Notes: generated from the letters alone by a model not told the origin. A stretch of DNA of 56,630 nt from CAYMYN01 sp964394665 (GCA_964394665.1 CAYMYN010000026.1:1-56630); one strand, 5' to 3'. Shown: positions 16,575 to 26,390, counted from the stretch's first letter. Translations and numbers: made by a program.

Positions 16575-18266
16575 TCAGCGCAGGAGCAGCTCGGAGAGGC
16601 GCCGGACGAGGGCCTCGTCGAGGTCCGGATAGGCCGGCATCTTGGCCTCGGCGTGATCGAAGCGTGGGTCGCGCAGGTGGGTGCGGAACCAGGCCGCGAG
16701 GCGCGCTTCGCCGGTGCGTTCGAGGATCGCGCGATAACTCTCCGCGTGTCCGCGGAAGTACGCGCCGGGTCGCTGGCCCAGCTCGCCCAGGTGGCGGCGG
16801 TACTCGTCGGAGGTCAGGCGCTGTTCGATCCGCGAGCGCAGGCCCGCGAGGTTCGGACCCTCCTTGCGCGTGACGCTGGGCCCGCGGTCGTGGCACTGGA
16901 TGCAACCCAGGGCGTCGAAGAGCTCCTCGCCCGAGAGCGACTTCCAGTCGCCGGCGAACTGCACGCCGCCGGCCTCCGCCTCCAGCGGCGCGAAGTCCAA
17001 GCGATACACGACGCCTTGATTGCGGTGCGGCGGACTGCCGGAGCCGTAGAAGTCGCAGAAGTAGATCCCGCCCGGGCCGAACTCGACGTCCGTCACCGAG
17101 GCGAAGAACAGGCCGCGGTACTGGTTGACGAGCGCCGGGCCGCCGGAGAGGAAGCCGCGCGGATCGAGGGGGAAGCGCACGATGCGCTTGCCCTCGTTGG
17201 GACCGCCGGCGTGCACGGCTCCGAACAGGCCCACGTACAGGAAGTTCGGGCTGTCGGCGGCGCTCGACTCGGCCGGGGCCAGGGTGATCCCGGTAGGTGC
17301 GAAGCCCGCGCCGGGGCCCCAGGTGTACGCGGCCTGGACGCGCATCGCTTCGTCGCCGTCGCCGCGCCCGAAGGCGTAGTTGGCGCCGCGCTCGAGCCGG
17401 AAGATACGGTCGATCCCGGGGCCGACGTCGGTCACGAAGCCGGCGCCGGTGGCCGGGTCCCAGGCGACGTCGTAGGGGTTGCGCACGCCCAGGGCGTAGA
17501 CGTACGAGCGGGCCGCGTCGGGGCGCTCGGGATCGAAGTAGGGGTTGTCGGCCGGCGCGCTGCCGTCGCGCGCCAGGCGCAGGATCTTGCCCGAGAACCG
17601 CTCGAGGTCCTGGGCGTTCGCGGTCTGGCCGCCGACGCCCACGCCGACGTAGAGATGGCCGTCGGGTCCGAGGCTGACGAACTGGATCTGGTAGCTGACG
17701 ACCGTCGCTTCCTCGCGCATGTCGAGCAGCGTCGTGCGCTCGAGCAGCTCGGTGCCATCGTCCGACAGGCGCAGGTATTCGACCCGGTTGCGGAAGACCC
17801 CCGCGTCGCCGTCCCAGTAGACGAGCGCGATGAAGAGCCCCGGACCCGCGTCGTCGAGGCACATGCCGATCAAGCCGGCCTCGAGGCCCTCCTTCCACTC
17901 GAAGTCGAGCAGGCCCGTGGCCACCACCGTCGATTCACCGGAGAGGTCCACGCGGCGGATCGTGCCGGGGAGCTCGGCCACGTAGTAGAGGGGCGGGCCG
18001 GGTTCCGTCGGCGGCTGGCGCACGAAGGCCAGGCGCGTGGGGTGGTCGAGGCCGGTGGCGTGGGTCGTGATCGTCACGCCGCGCGCGATCGCTTCCCAGC
18101 CCTGCTGCGGCGGATCGCTGCCGACCCGGGCGCGGGCCAGCTTCGAGCGCGCGCGCTCGGCGTACTCCGCGACCTTCGGGCGGGCTTCCGCGAGCAGGAA
18201 CCCCAGGGCCAGGCCGCCGAGCAGGGCCAGTCCCAGGGCGAGTTTCGGGCGCGGGCCGGGGCTCAT
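16575..18266 (-). CDS. Glucose/sorbosone dehydrogenase-like beta-propeller fused to cytochrome c
   Basis: A 563-residue protein with an N-terminal membrane anchor (about 9-27, LALGLALLGGLALGFLLAE). The central ~400 residues are the six-bladed propeller of soluble aldose dehydrogenases, recognised by THATGLDHPTRLAFV, SLGPDGHLYVGVG, ALGVRNPYDVAWDPATGAG and DVEFGPGGIYFCDF. The C-terminal ~100 residues are a class I cytochrome c with a single heme site C-I-Q-C-H and a downstream Met (AKMPAYPDL). The architecture predicts periplasmic sugar or alcohol oxidation with electrons passed to the attached heme. The quinone cofactor cannot be confirmed from sequence. The ATG at 18266 starts the anchor helix; longer open frames upstream are shadows. 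Confidence 0.87.
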   Translation of the reverse strand: MSPGPRPKLALGLALLGGLALGFLLAEARPKVAEYAERARSKLARARVGSDPPQQGWEAIARGVTITTHATGLDHPTRLAFVRQPPTEPGPPLYYVAELPGTIRRVDLSGESTVVATGLLDFEWKEGLEAGLIGMCLDDAGPGLFIALVYWDGDAGVFRNRVEYLRLSDDGTELLERTTLLDMREEATVVSYQIQFVSLGPDGHLYVGVGVGGQTANAQDLERFSGKILRLARDGSAPADNPYFDPERPDAARSYVYALGVRNPYDVAWDPATGAGFVTDVGPGIDRIFRLERGANYAFGRGDGDEAMRVQAAYTWGPGAGFAPTGITLAPAESSAADSPNFLYVGLFGAVHAGGPNEGKRIVRFPLDPRGFLSGGPALVNQYRGLFFASVTDVEFGPGGIYFCDFYGSGSPPHRNQGVVYRLDFAPLEAEAGGVQFAGDWKSLSGEELFDALGCIQCHDRGPSVTRKEGPNLAGLRSRIEQRLTSDEYRRHLGELGQRPGAYFRGHAESYRAILERTGEARLAAWFRTHLRDPRFDHAEAKMPAYPDLDEALVRRLSELLLR

Positions 18267-18560
18267 GGGGGTCGGCGGAGGAGTTCGGCGTACGGCCGGT
18301 GGGCCCGGGAGGTGCTGCACCGTGCCGAGGACGACCACCTCCGTCAAGCTCCCGGGAGTCTTGGTCGAAGGAGGGCTGGAGCTGTCGTCGAGAACCCGTG
18401 CGTCACCTGAAGCGGAGCGCCCGTTTTTCCGGGGCGGAGCGGCGCGAGCGCTGGCTCTGGACGGCCTGCGCGGCGCGTCGCCCGGCCGCCGGGCCGCGGC
18501 CGCAAGCCTGGACCGCTTCCGGGCCGGCGCTAGGGTAAGGGCGGGGACGCGCACCTGACC

Positions 18561-20114
18561 ATGTTCCGACGAGGCTCCTGGCTCGCGCTCCTGCCGCTCA
18601 CGGCCGTGGTCGCCTGCGCCGTCCTGGCGCCGCGGGAGGCCCTGCTCGGCTTCCTGACCGACGACGCCTTCTACTACCTCGCGATCGCGCGCTCGATCCT
18701 CGCCGGCGCGGGCTCGACCTTCGACGGCATCGCCTCGACGAACGGCTACCACCCGCTGTGGATGGCCTGCGTCGTCGCGTTCTGCGCTCCCTTCGGACCG
18801 GAACCCCTGGGGCCGGCGATCGCCCTCCTGTCGCTCTCGGCCCTGGTCTCGGCGCTCGCCCTGGGCCTGCTCCACGGCACCGTCGAGCGTCGCCTCGCCC
18901 CGGGGATGGGCGCGCTGGCCCTGGCCCTGTGCCTGCCCACCAACGCCGTCAGCGCCATGACCAACGGCATGGAGACCGGCCTGCTGCTGCTGGCGGTCTT
19001 CGCCTGGGTCGCGTGCCTCTTGCGCTACGAGCTGCTCTCGTACCGGGCGCGTTCCCGCGCGCCGTTCCTCTCGGGGCTCCTGCTCGGGACGATCTTCCTG
19101 GCGCGGCTCGACTCCGTCTTCCTGCTCCTGGCCGCGGGGGTCCTGTTCCTCGTCTCCGGCGTGCTGCAGCGGGTCGCCGCGCGCGAGCTCGCGTCGCGTT
19201 CGGCCGCGCAGGTCGCGGGCGTGCTGGTGCTGGCGGTGCCCTACTTCGCCTGGAGCCAGGCCTCCTTCGGCGCCCTGGGGCCCATCAGCGGCAAGGTCAA
19301 ATCGAGCTTCCCCGCGCTGCGCTCGCGCCTCTCCCTGGACGGCGACCTGCGCTTCGGAGCGCTGCTCGTCGCGGCCGGCCTGGCGATCACCCTGTCCGTG
19401 TTCCTGTTGGAGCGGCGCCGGGGCGAGCGCGCGGCGACGTTCCTCGTGACGCCTCTGTGCATCCTGGCGGCGGCCTCGCTGGCGCACTTCGCCTACGCGT
19501 TCCTCTTCATGGAGTGGGGCGTGTACTGGTGGCACTTCATCCTGTCGGGGACGGTCGTGATCCTGGGCCTCCCGATCCTCGCGGCGCGCGTCGCCGCACT
19601 GCGGCCCCGGCTGGGACCGGCCCTGGCGATCGGCCTGCCGGCGCTCGTCGCCCTGGTGGGGATCGTCCTGCAGGTCTCCGTCGTGCGCCACAGGATCGCC
19701 TCCCACGGCGAGTGGTTGGCGGCCGCGGAGTGGGCGAACGAGCGGACCGCACCCGACGCGGTCTTCGCCATGAAGGACGCCGGCCTGTTCGGCTACTTCT
19801 CCGGGCGCAGCGTGGTGAACCTCGACGGCAAGGCCAACGGGCGCGAATACCTCGCGGCCCTCGCGGCGGGCGAGGTGCACGCCTACCTGCGCGCCGCCGG
19901 CGTCGCCTACCTGGCCGACATCGACGGCGCGTACCAGGAGGATCGGGCGTTGATCCCCTTGCCGCGGGTCGGACAACCCGCGCTGCGCATCTGGACGCGG
20001 CTCGAGGACGAGGTGTATCGCGGCGCGACCTACGAGCGTCGGCGCGTCGGGCTCGAGCGGGCCCCGCCCACGCACTTTGCGATCTGGCGTTACTCCGGCG
20101 AGGTCCCGCGATGA
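18561..20114 (+). CDS. GT-C type glycosyltransferase (family 39-like), polytopic
   Basis: A 517-residue integral membrane protein with about ten spans. The first loop has the signature FLTDDAFYYLAIARSILAGAG followed by STNGYHPLW, the acidic pair (Asp34-Asp35) and context typical of polyprenyl-phosphate-sugar-dependent GT-C enzymes. A soluble C-terminal region of about 130 residues follows (from AWEQ-like AAEWANERTAPDAVFAMKD on), also usual for the family. The likely reaction is sugar transfer from a lipid-linked donor outside the inner membrane. It overlaps the O-antigen ligase-like gene downstream (ATGA), so the pair probably acts on the same polysaccharide. The 294-bp stretch upstream (18267-18560) separates it from the divergent dehydrogenase gene and shows no gene. 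Confidence 0.85.
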   Translation: MFRRGSWLALLPLTAVVACAVLAPREALLGFLTDDAFYYLAIARSILAGAGSTFDGIASTNGYHPLWMACVVAFCAPFGPEPLGPAIALLSLSALVSALALGLLHGTVERRLAPGMGALALALCLPTNAVSAMTNGMETGLLLLAVFAWVACLLRYELLSYRARSRAPFLSGLLLGTIFLARLDSVFLLLAAGVLFLVSGVLQRVAARELASRSAAQVAGVLVLAVPYFAWSQASFGALGPISGKVKSSFPALRSRLSLDGDLRFGALLVAAGLAITLSVFLLERRRGERAATFLVTPLCILAAASLAHFAYAFLFMEWGVYWWHFILSGTVVILGLPILAARVAALRPRLGPALAIGLPALVALVGIVLQVSVVRHRIASHGEWLAAAEWANERTAPDAVFAMKDAGLFGYFSGRSVVNLDGKANGREYLAALAAGEVHAYLRAAGVAYLADIDGAYQEDRALIPLPRVGQPALRIWTRLEDEVYRGATYERRRVGLERAPPTHFAIWRYSGEVPR

Positions 20115-21517
20115 GCTCGGGAGCCTTCGTCGGAGCGCTGGCCGTGCTCGCCCTCGCCGCGACCCTCGCCCGGGGTTGGCGCTGGACCTTCGTCCGCCTG
20201 TTCGTGCCCAGCCTGCTGTTGGTGCCCTGCCCGCTGCTGCTCGAGTTCCAGGGCCTGCCGAACCTGACGCCCCAGCGTTCGGTCGCGCTGGGCATGTTGC
20301 TCGGATGCCTCGCGCTGCGGCAGGGGCGCGATCTGCTGCCGCGCCGGCGCGCCCTGGACTTCTGGGTGCTGGCGCTGCTCTTCAGCTACTCGATCAGCTT
20401 CGGCGTGAACACCGACCTCAAGGGGTTCGTGCACAAGCTGGCGGTGTTGGTCCTCGACTGGGGCCTGCCCTACCTGTTCGCGCGACGGTTCTTCGTCGAC
20501 GGGCGCCACCTGCGCTCCTTCCTGGCCGTGCTCGCGGTCTGCGGCGTGATCCTGGCCTGTTTCTCGCTCTACGAGGCCCGCATGGCGGACCGCCTCGCGG
20601 CGCGCCTGTGGAACGCCATCGCGAGTTACCCCGTGCCCGACTTCTGGCGCAACGGCGGTGGGATGCGCTACGGCTTCCTGCGCGCCTTCGGGCCCTTCGT
20701 GCACCCGCTGATCCTGGCCAGCGTGTTGGTCTCGCTGGCGCCCCTGGTCCTCGCCTGGGGCCACGTCGAACGCGGTCGGCGAATCTGGGCGCGGGCGGCA
20801 GCCGCGCTGACCGCGATCGGCGTGCTCGGGCCCATCGCGCGTGGCCCGGCGATGGTGCTCGGCGGCCTCGCCGCGCTGAGCAGCATGGTCGTGGCGCGTC
20901 TGCCGATCGTGCTCCTGGCGGTGTGCGGGGGCCTGCTCGGGTACCTGCTGCTCGACCAGACCGCCCAGGACGTGCTCGTGACGACGCAGACCGACCTCGA
21001 GTTCGAGGGCAACACCGAGAGCGGCAAGTACCGTCTGGCCCTGCTCCTGATCTACCTGCGCGAGATCCCGAAGGTCGGCTGGTTCGGGGATCCCTCGGTC
21101 ATCGGCGCCTCCTACGAAGCGGCTTGGTCGATCGACAACGGGTACCTCTTCATGTACCTGACGGGCGGGTGGATCGGCGGGACCGGGTTCCTGTTGCTCG
21201 TCGCGGCGACCTGCATCGTCGCGTACCGGGCCCTGGGGCGCTCGCGCGGCCTGGAACGGCGCGTGCGCGCCTGCATGGCCGCTTCCTTCCTGGGCCTGGC
21301 GCTGTGCGTTGCGAACGTGTGGTTCGCCCGCGACCTGCACGCGTTCTTCTTCGTCCTGCTCGCCCTGGTCTGGAGCCAATGCGCGCCCGGGTGGTACCGG
21401 CTCGCCGGCGGGGAACCGGCGCGGCTGGGGCGCGCGCCCCGCGTCCCCCGGATGCTCCCCAAGAGCCACCCGTCCCTGCCGGCGCTCGTGCCCGACCCCC
21501 GGACGGGCCCGCGCTGA
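20111..21517 (+). CDS. O-antigen ligase/polymerase-like membrane protein
   Basis: A 468-residue protein with about eleven hydrophobic segments and a large extracytoplasmic loop at about 290-350 (TQTDLEFEGNTESGKYRLALL to DNGYLFMYLTGG). That arrangement, with GPIARGPAMVLGG preceding it and a Trp-Phe-Gly-Asp segment within, matches the Wzy_C/O-antigen ligase superfamily, including exosortase-associated polymerases. The role is joining or polymerising polysaccharide outside the inner membrane. The start overlaps the stop of the GT-C gene (ATGA). It converges on the secreted PKD/beta-helix gene at a strong terminator, opposite the exosortase/EPS genes on the other strand. Confidence 0.8.
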   Translation: MSSGAFVGALAVLALAATLARGWRWTFVRLFVPSLLLVPCPLLLEFQGLPNLTPQRSVALGMLLGCLALRQGRDLLPRRRALDFWVLALLFSYSISFGVNTDLKGFVHKLAVLVLDWGLPYLFARRFFVDGRHLRSFLAVLAVCGVILACFSLYEARMADRLAARLWNAIASYPVPDFWRNGGGMRYGFLRAFGPFVHPLILASVLVSLAPLVLAWGHVERGRRIWARAAAALTAIGVLGPIARGPAMVLGGLAALSSMVVARLPIVLLAVCGGLLGYLLLDQTAQDVLVTTQTDLEFEGNTESGKYRLALLLIYLREIPKVGWFGDPSVIGASYEAAWSIDNGYLFMYLTGGWIGGTGFLLLVAATCIVAYRALGRSRGLERRVRACMAASFLGLALCVANVWFARDLHAFFFVLLALVWSQCAPGWYRLAGGEPARLGRAPRVPRMLPKSHPSLPALVPDPRTGPR

Positions 21518-21521
21518 CGAA

Positions 21522-21554
21522 CGCGGGCCGCGCCCTCCGAGGACGCGGCCCGCG
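21522..21554. terminator. Strong bidirectional terminator hairpin
   Basis: An 11-bp perfect stem (21522-21532 with 21544-21554, CGCGGGCCGCG/CGCGGCCCGCG) encloses CCTC-C-GAGG, which can extend the pairing. It sits between the stops of two convergent genes (21517 and 21587), the expected place for a shared terminator. No T-tract is present on either strand. Confidence 0.65.
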
Positions 21555-21586
21555 GGCGCGCAAGCGGCGCGAGCGCCGAGGCGACG

Positions 21587-23680
21587 TCAGTGGCGCTCGA
21601 TCGCGCCCAGATCCAGGCCGTCCTGGCCCGGCGCGCGCGGGTTGCCGTTGAAGTCGACGTGGATGTTGAGCGGCAGGGCCTGGTCGAGTGCCGGGCTGCC
21701 CACGTCGAGGCGGAAGTCGCGCTGGGCCGCGTCCTTGAAGTAGGGATTCGCCGTGAAGTTGTTCTGCAGGCTGACGGTCCCCGCGGCCACCGTGACCGGC
21801 GCGTGCGGGCTGTAGACGATGTTGTTGCGCACGAGCGTCGGCCCTTGGCTCGTGACGTCGGCGAAGGTCCAGGGGTTCCCGGTCAGCGTGCCCCGGTAGA
21901 CGGTGTTGTTGTCGATGCGCACGCCGGTCGGGACCGGGCCGATCCCGCGCGGCGCGACCCGCAGGCTCGACCCCCCGGCCGATCCGGTGTGGTCGAAGAT
22001 GTTGTTGCGCACGGTGACGTACCGCCCCCAGACGAGCACGAAGCGCACCACGTCCGCCCCCGGCGGCAGCAGGAACAGGTTGCCCTCGACGATCACGTTC
22101 TCGACCACCTGGGGGATCGTGTTGCCCGACGTCCCGTTGGAGTCGTTCTCCGGGCCGATCTCGAGCACCCAGGCCGTGTTGCAGGCGAAGCGGTTGTCGA
22201 GCACCAGGAGGAACTCGGCCTTCTTGGGCGCATGCACCCCGAGCAGGCGCGTCGCCGATTGGCCCGCGCGCTGGAAGAGGTTCGCCTGCCAGATCGAGCG
22301 GCTGGCGTAGGTGCGCAGCAGCGAGTTCTGGATCGAGTTGTCGAGCCGGTTGCCGAGGATCGCGACGTGCGTGGGCGGATCGGGGACGGCGTTCGGCACG
22401 TAGGCCGGCGCGAAGTACAGCCCGTAGTGGCGGCTGTCGAGGATCGTGCACTCGGCGACCGTGTTCCCGATGCAGGCCGAGTCGTTGGACGTCACGCCGA
22501 CGCGGAAGCCCTGGATCTGAGCGCGCAGGACCAGGGACTGGCGGCCGAACTGCACGCCGTTGCCGGCCTGATCGGTGCCCGGACCCTCGAGGTCGACGTC
22601 CATGATGCGCACGTCGCTGACCGAAGGGTGGAACGCGAAGGCCGTGCCCGTGTGCGCCGCGCGGATGCGCGGATTGGCGCCCGTGCCGTAGGCCCCGATC
22701 GTGAACGGGCCGGTCCGACCGTTGACGCTGACGCCGGACGAGGTCTGCCACTCCTCACCGCGGCGGAACAACACCCGTCGGGGTCCGTCGGAGGCGAAGA
22801 GCGTGGTCATCGCGCGCGACACCGTGCGGAACGGCGTCTGCGGCGAGAGGCCGTCGTTGGAGTCGCTGCCCGATTGGCTCGAGACGTAGTAGGTCCGCCC
22901 CGCGTACACGCTCTCCGGCGCGGAGACGGTGATCTCCTGGCGATACTCCGAGACGTTGCCGTCCGGAGTCCGAACCCGCAGGGTGGCCGTGTAGATCCCA
23001 GGCGCTTCGTAGACGTGCGCGGCCAGGTAGCCGTAGCTGGCGTTCTTGGAGCGCCCGTTGTGCTCCCAGGTCCCGCTGCCCGGGTCGCCGAAGTCCCAGG
23101 TGTAGAGCGTGTCGGCGTAGTCCGGCACCGGGCCCTGGGGCTGCACGACGCCGGTGTCCGGCCCGAGGGCATCGAAGAACACGGCCAGGGGGGCCACGCC
23201 GCTGGTGCGAGTCGCCGTCGTCATCGGTTCGGGGCCTCCGGCGCTGGGTTCGACCGTCAAGGTCAAGCGCGCCAGGACGGCCGGCGGTTGACCCGCGGGC
23301 GCACGATACAGCAGCTCGGCCACGTACGTGCCCACCGGGAGCTGGTTCGCGGCCACCTGATCGATGGAGGCGGTGATGCGCCCGGTTCCACCGGGCGGTA
23401 GAACGCCCAAGGTCTGCGACAGGTTGGCCCAGCCGTGTTGCTGGCGCGCCCGCCACAGGATGGGCTCCGTGCCGTTGTTCACGAACGGGACCTCGTAGGT
23501 CCCCGACGGGAAGGGCCCGCCTTCGGGCCCCGAGAGCGAGATGTTCGTCGGCGGCTCGAGCGCCGCGGCCGGGACGGTCGGGCTCAGGATGGCGAGCCCG
23601 AGAAGAGCGAGGGAGGGGGCCAGTGTCCGGAGGCGCGATCCCCGGAGCCACGACCCGGTCCCCACGTACCGGATATCCAT
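21587..23680 (-). CDS. Secreted PKD-domain and right-handed beta-helix protein
   Basis: A 697-residue exported protein (signal peptide about 20-40, LAPSLALLGLAILSPTVPAAA). Residues ~45-145 are an Ig-like domain (choice-of-anchor type, VNNGTEPILWRAR). Residues ~150-255 are a PKD domain (ATRTSGVAPLAVFFDALG, LYTWDFGDPGSG, AHVYEAPGIYTATLRV). The remaining ~430 residues, opening with TYYVSSQSGSDSNDGLSPQTPF, are a parallel beta-helix with repeated Asn ladders (VRNNIFDHTG, RIDNNTVYRG, LVRNNIVYS). This resembles secreted polysaccharide lyases or EPS-associated proteins. There is no C-terminal sorting motif, so it is not an exosortase substrate. Same strand as the exosortase and EPS genes but 549 bp away. 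Confidence 0.82.
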   Translation of the reverse strand: MDIRYVGTGSWLRGSRLRTLAPSLALLGLAILSPTVPAAALEPPTNISLSGPEGGPFPSGTYEVPFVNNGTEPILWRARQQHGWANLSQTLGVLPPGGTGRITASIDQVAANQLPVGTYVAELLYRAPAGQPPAVLARLTLTVEPSAGGPEPMTTATRTSGVAPLAVFFDALGPDTGVVQPQGPVPDYADTLYTWDFGDPGSGTWEHNGRSKNASYGYLAAHVYEAPGIYTATLRVRTPDGNVSEYRQEITVSAPESVYAGRTYYVSSQSGSDSNDGLSPQTPFRTVSRAMTTLFASDGPRRVLFRRGEEWQTSSGVSVNGRTGPFTIGAYGTGANPRIRAAHTGTAFAFHPSVSDVRIMDVDLEGPGTDQAGNGVQFGRQSLVLRAQIQGFRVGVTSNDSACIGNTVAECTILDSRHYGLYFAPAYVPNAVPDPPTHVAILGNRLDNSIQNSLLRTYASRSIWQANLFQRAGQSATRLLGVHAPKKAEFLLVLDNRFACNTAWVLEIGPENDSNGTSGNTIPQVVENVIVEGNLFLLPPGADVVRFVLVWGRYVTVRNNIFDHTGSAGGSSLRVAPRGIGPVPTGVRIDNNTVYRGTLTGNPWTFADVTSQGPTLVRNNIVYSPHAPVTVAAGTVSLQNNFTANPYFKDAAQRDFRLDVGSPALDQALPLNIHVDFNGNPRAPGQDGLDLGAIERH

Positions 23681-24229
23681 GTTGTGTCCTTCACGATGCC
23701 TATCTGCGGTGGGCGTCGACCCCGGTCGCGAGCGGTGGGTAGGACCCGTGGTGTCCGGGGGATGCAGACGTGTGGCGCGAACGCCACGCGCAGAGTGCCA
23801 GAGCCGTGCTGCCCTTGCCTTGCAGCGCGCGGTGCCCGTACGGCGCCGCGCAAGCCCGGATCACTCAATGCCCCGGAACGGATCCCATGTTGCTCGCGAT
23901 GCCCAGGTCGCGCAAGGGCCCCAAGCCGTGCGGCTCTACCCCAAGGGCCCCTTCACCAGCCTCCGTATCGTGGGTGCGAGGAGCGCGCCTTGAGCTGGAG
24001 GGCGCAGCGCTCGACTTGCCCAGGATCGGGGCGCTCGAGGGCCCCAAGAGGCTGCGTGACTCGCTCTGGAGCGTGGCCGTGGATGCGCGACCACCGGCCG
24101 GGGATCGTCGCCGCGATGCGCGGCGTCACGCGGTGAGGTGCATGAAAACGCGGTCAGGTACTCGCTTCGAGAGCACTCCCGTCGCCGACGAGCTCGCTGG
24201 GGACTGCGATCCGTCCCAGCTCCACGCCG
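23681..24229. other. 549-bp intergenic stretch, no convincing gene
   Basis: It lies between the exosortase stop (24230) and the start of the PKD/beta-helix gene (23680). Short plus-strand frames cover it, but none has a ribosome binding site, a recognisable domain or consistent codon use. GC is slightly lower than in flanking genes. The 3' part probably carries the promoter of the minus-strand PKD gene. I found no tRNA or terminator-like hairpin of note. Confidence 0.5.
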
Positions 24230-25867
24230 TCACGGCCGCAGGAACTCGTGGACGGCGAGGGCCGCGTTCGTGACGCCGTGCGCCAGCGCGGCCGCCAGGA
24301 TCGAACCCGTGCGCAGGTAGAGCAGACCGTACAGCGCGCCCGCCAGCAGCGCGCCCAACCAGTGCTCGTGCAGCAGCGCGAAGACCGCGGAGGAGACGAA
24401 CCAGGCGGAGATGCGGATCTCGCGCGGCGCGACGCGTTGCCAGTCGGCGGCGGTCAGACGCCGCATGAGGTAGCCGCGGAAGGCGAGCTCCTCGGCCAGG
24501 GGGAACACGACCACGTATCCCAGGAGGCGCATGGCGCTCGCCAAGGCGCCCCACTCCTCCCCGTGGAGCTCCGCGACTTCCCGCGCGCCCTCGCCGCCGG
24601 TCGCGGGCGCGAGCGCCAGCCACAGCGCCGCGCCCAAGAGGCCCGCGGGCACGGCCAGCGCGAGCCCGCCGCGTTCGCGCAGCTCGTACCGACGACGGAA
24701 GAGCAGCAGGGCGGCCGCGGCGACGACGACGCGCAAGGGCGTGAGCAGGTGCGCCTGCTCCTCGAAGCCCTGCGCGACCATGCCGAAGGCGAGGCCGAGC
24801 AGGAACGGCACGAGGTGGGCCGCGGTGCGATCGTCCTCGGCGTGGACCCACTCGAGCGCGTCGACCTCGGGGCGGCCGAAGAAGCGGGCGCGTTGCGAGA
24901 GGGCCACCAGCCCCAGGGCCACGGCGCAGAACGCGAGCGTGCCCGCCACCGAGTGGAAGCCGCCGGCGGCGAGCTCCGCGTGCCCGAAGGCGCCCAGCAG
25001 CGCGAACACCGCCAAGCGCAGCGCGTTCACGAACCAGACCGCTCCGATGCCCAGGACGGGTAGCAGAAGGGCATGGGGGAAACGCAGGTTCGCGCGGAAG
25101 ATGCCCAGGTAGGCCGAGGAGAACACGGCGATCAGGCCGATGCCCTCGAAGCCCGAACACTCGGGCGCGACGCGCACGAGGAAGGTCGGCGAGCCCAGGA
25201 CGAAGTGCTCGGCGTCGACCACGACCTCGTCCAGGAACAGGCCCAGCACGCGCGCCGCGAGCCACAGGGTCGGCGGTTGCAGCAGGCGGCTCAGGTCCGC
25301 TTCGGCCCAGGCGCCCGCCGCCCAGGCGGCGAACCCCAGCAGACCCGCGCCGGCGACGAAGGAGGCGTGACGTCCGAGGACCTCGAGCCAGCGCCGCGGC
25401 GGGAGCACCAGCAGCGCGGCAAACCCGACCGTGGCGCATCCGGAGACGACCCACAGGGCCAACCACAGCTCGGGATGGGCTGCGCCCTCGAGGCGCTGCT
25501 CGAACAGACTCCGGCTCGCGAGGAACAGCGCGGCGAAGCTGGCGAGCTGGGCCAGCAGGATCCAGCCCAGTGCCGCCGACGGGCGTGGGTCGCGCTCGCG
25601 GCCCTCCCGCGGGGGCGTGCCCCGCCTCCCGAAGAGCAACACCGCGGTCGCCATCGACAGCAACACCTGGGGTGCGGCGTTGGCGCGCGAGAGCAATCGC
25701 AGCCAGGGCAGCGGGTGGTCGTGGAGATCGACCACGGAGAAACGGCCGAGCAGCAGCAGGAGCTGCACGAGCAGCAGCACTCCGCTCAGCCAGGGTGCGC
25801 CGCGCGTCCAGACGCCAGCGCGCGACGGGGGACCCGCGATGGGGGCCTGGGGGAGGGGGACCTGCAT
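24230..25867 (-). CDS. xrtE: Exosortase E/CPBP protease fusion (VPEID-CTERM system)
   Basis: About 545 residues from the ATG at 25867 (a GTG at 25912 is also possible). The N-terminal two-thirds is an exosortase: eight or so membrane spans with catalytic Cys237 in VAPECSGFEGIG, Arg284 in VNALRLAVFAL and His305 in GGFHSVAGTL. The C-terminal third is a CPBP/Abi (CAAX-protease-like) domain with Glu459-Glu460 and Arg464 in LAEELAFRGYL, His500 in FALLHEHW and His530/Asn534 in LAHGVTN. All putative active residues of both domains are retained. This fusion is the exosortase E class described by Haft and colleagues, which processes proteins ending in a VPEID-type tag. The single recognisable substrate lies 167 bp upstream on the same strand. 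Confidence 0.95.
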   Translation of the reverse strand: MQVPLPQAPIAGPPSRAGVWTRGAPWLSGVLLLVQLLLLLGRFSVVDLHDHPLPWLRLLSRANAAPQVLLSMATAVLLFGRRGTPPREGRERDPRPSAALGWILLAQLASFAALFLASRSLFEQRLEGAAHPELWLALWVVSGCATVGFAALLVLPPRRWLEVLGRHASFVAGAGLLGFAAWAAGAWAEADLSRLLQPPTLWLAARVLGLFLDEVVVDAEHFVLGSPTFLVRVAPECSGFEGIGLIAVFSSAYLGIFRANLRFPHALLLPVLGIGAVWFVNALRLAVFALLGAFGHAELAAGGFHSVAGTLAFCAVALGLVALSQRARFFGRPEVDALEWVHAEDDRTAAHLVPFLLGLAFGMVAQGFEEQAHLLTPLRVVVAAAALLLFRRRYELRERGGLALAVPAGLLGAALWLALAPATGGEGAREVAELHGEEWGALASAMRLLGYVVVFPLAEELAFRGYLMRRLTAADWQRVAPREIRISAWFVSSAVFALLHEHWLGALLAGALYGLLYLRTGSILAAALAHGVTNAALAVHEFLRP

Positions 25868-26033
25868 GGCGCGGTCCGGCGGAGTGGGGACTCGCCCGCG
25901 AGTTCCACCCACACCGACAGGAGTCCGAAGGCTCGGAGCGTGGGAAGGACTCTCGCGCTCCGCGGGACGGCTGCCCCGGGCGGCCGTGCCAAGGGTCGCG
26001 ACGGGGCCGTACGCTCGATTTCTTCTCGGCCTG

Positions 26034-26297
26034 TCAGTGAGCGCGCGCGCGACGGCGCAAGCGCGCCGTGAGCACGAGCACGCCGCCGACGACCAGCACG
26101 ATCACGCCCGTGAGCAGGCTGGGGTCGATCTCCGGCGCGTCCACCAGGGACTGGCCGCTGACGCCCGTGCTGGTGGCCCGCGACTGCCCTCCCGTCGGAC
26201 CGAGGTTGACCTGACCTTGGGAGGCCGAGGCCAACGTGCTCAGGGCGCCCAGGGACAGGGGCACGGTGGCGGCGAGCTGCGATCCTCTCTTCGACAT
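26034..26297 (-). CDS. Tiny VPEID-CTERM-type exosortase substrate
   Basis: An 87-residue protein with three parts: a signal peptide (about 1-26, basic start then PLSLGALSTLASA), a mature region of only about 27 residues rich in Ser, Thr, Gly and Gln (SQGQVNLGPTGGQS...), and a C-terminal sorting signal. The signal is APEIDP at 54-59, a hydrophobic span (about 61-79) and a basic tail RLRRRARAH. This is the tripartite signal recognised by exosortase E; VPEID is changed to APEID. After cleavage at both ends almost nothing remains, so its role may be as a modified surface peptide or as a platform for glycan attachment. A good Shine-Dalgarno (GGAGA) precedes the ATG. The sugar transferase lies 93 bp upstream in the same direction. 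Confidence 0.93.
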   Translation of the reverse strand: MSKRGSQLAATVPLSLGALSTLASASQGQVNLGPTGGQSRATSTGVSGQSLVDAPEIDPSLLTGVIVLVVGGVLVLTARLRRRARAH

Positions 26298-26390
26298 CCT
26301 GGTTCTCCTCGGAATCTCCTTCCGAGTCGTCTGCTTGCGAGTCTTGTCTGCTGGTTGCGGGGCGCCTGCCTCGCGGGGAAGGCGCCCATT

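Noticed and set aside
14196..18410. 1404-residue plus-strand open frame
   Set aside because: Runs across the Lon gene and the opposite-strand dehydrogenase with Arg/Gly-rich composition; a frame shadow.
23770..24273. Plus-strand open frame in the 549-bp gap
   Set aside because: No Shine-Dalgarno, no recognisable segment, runs into the exosortase 3' end.
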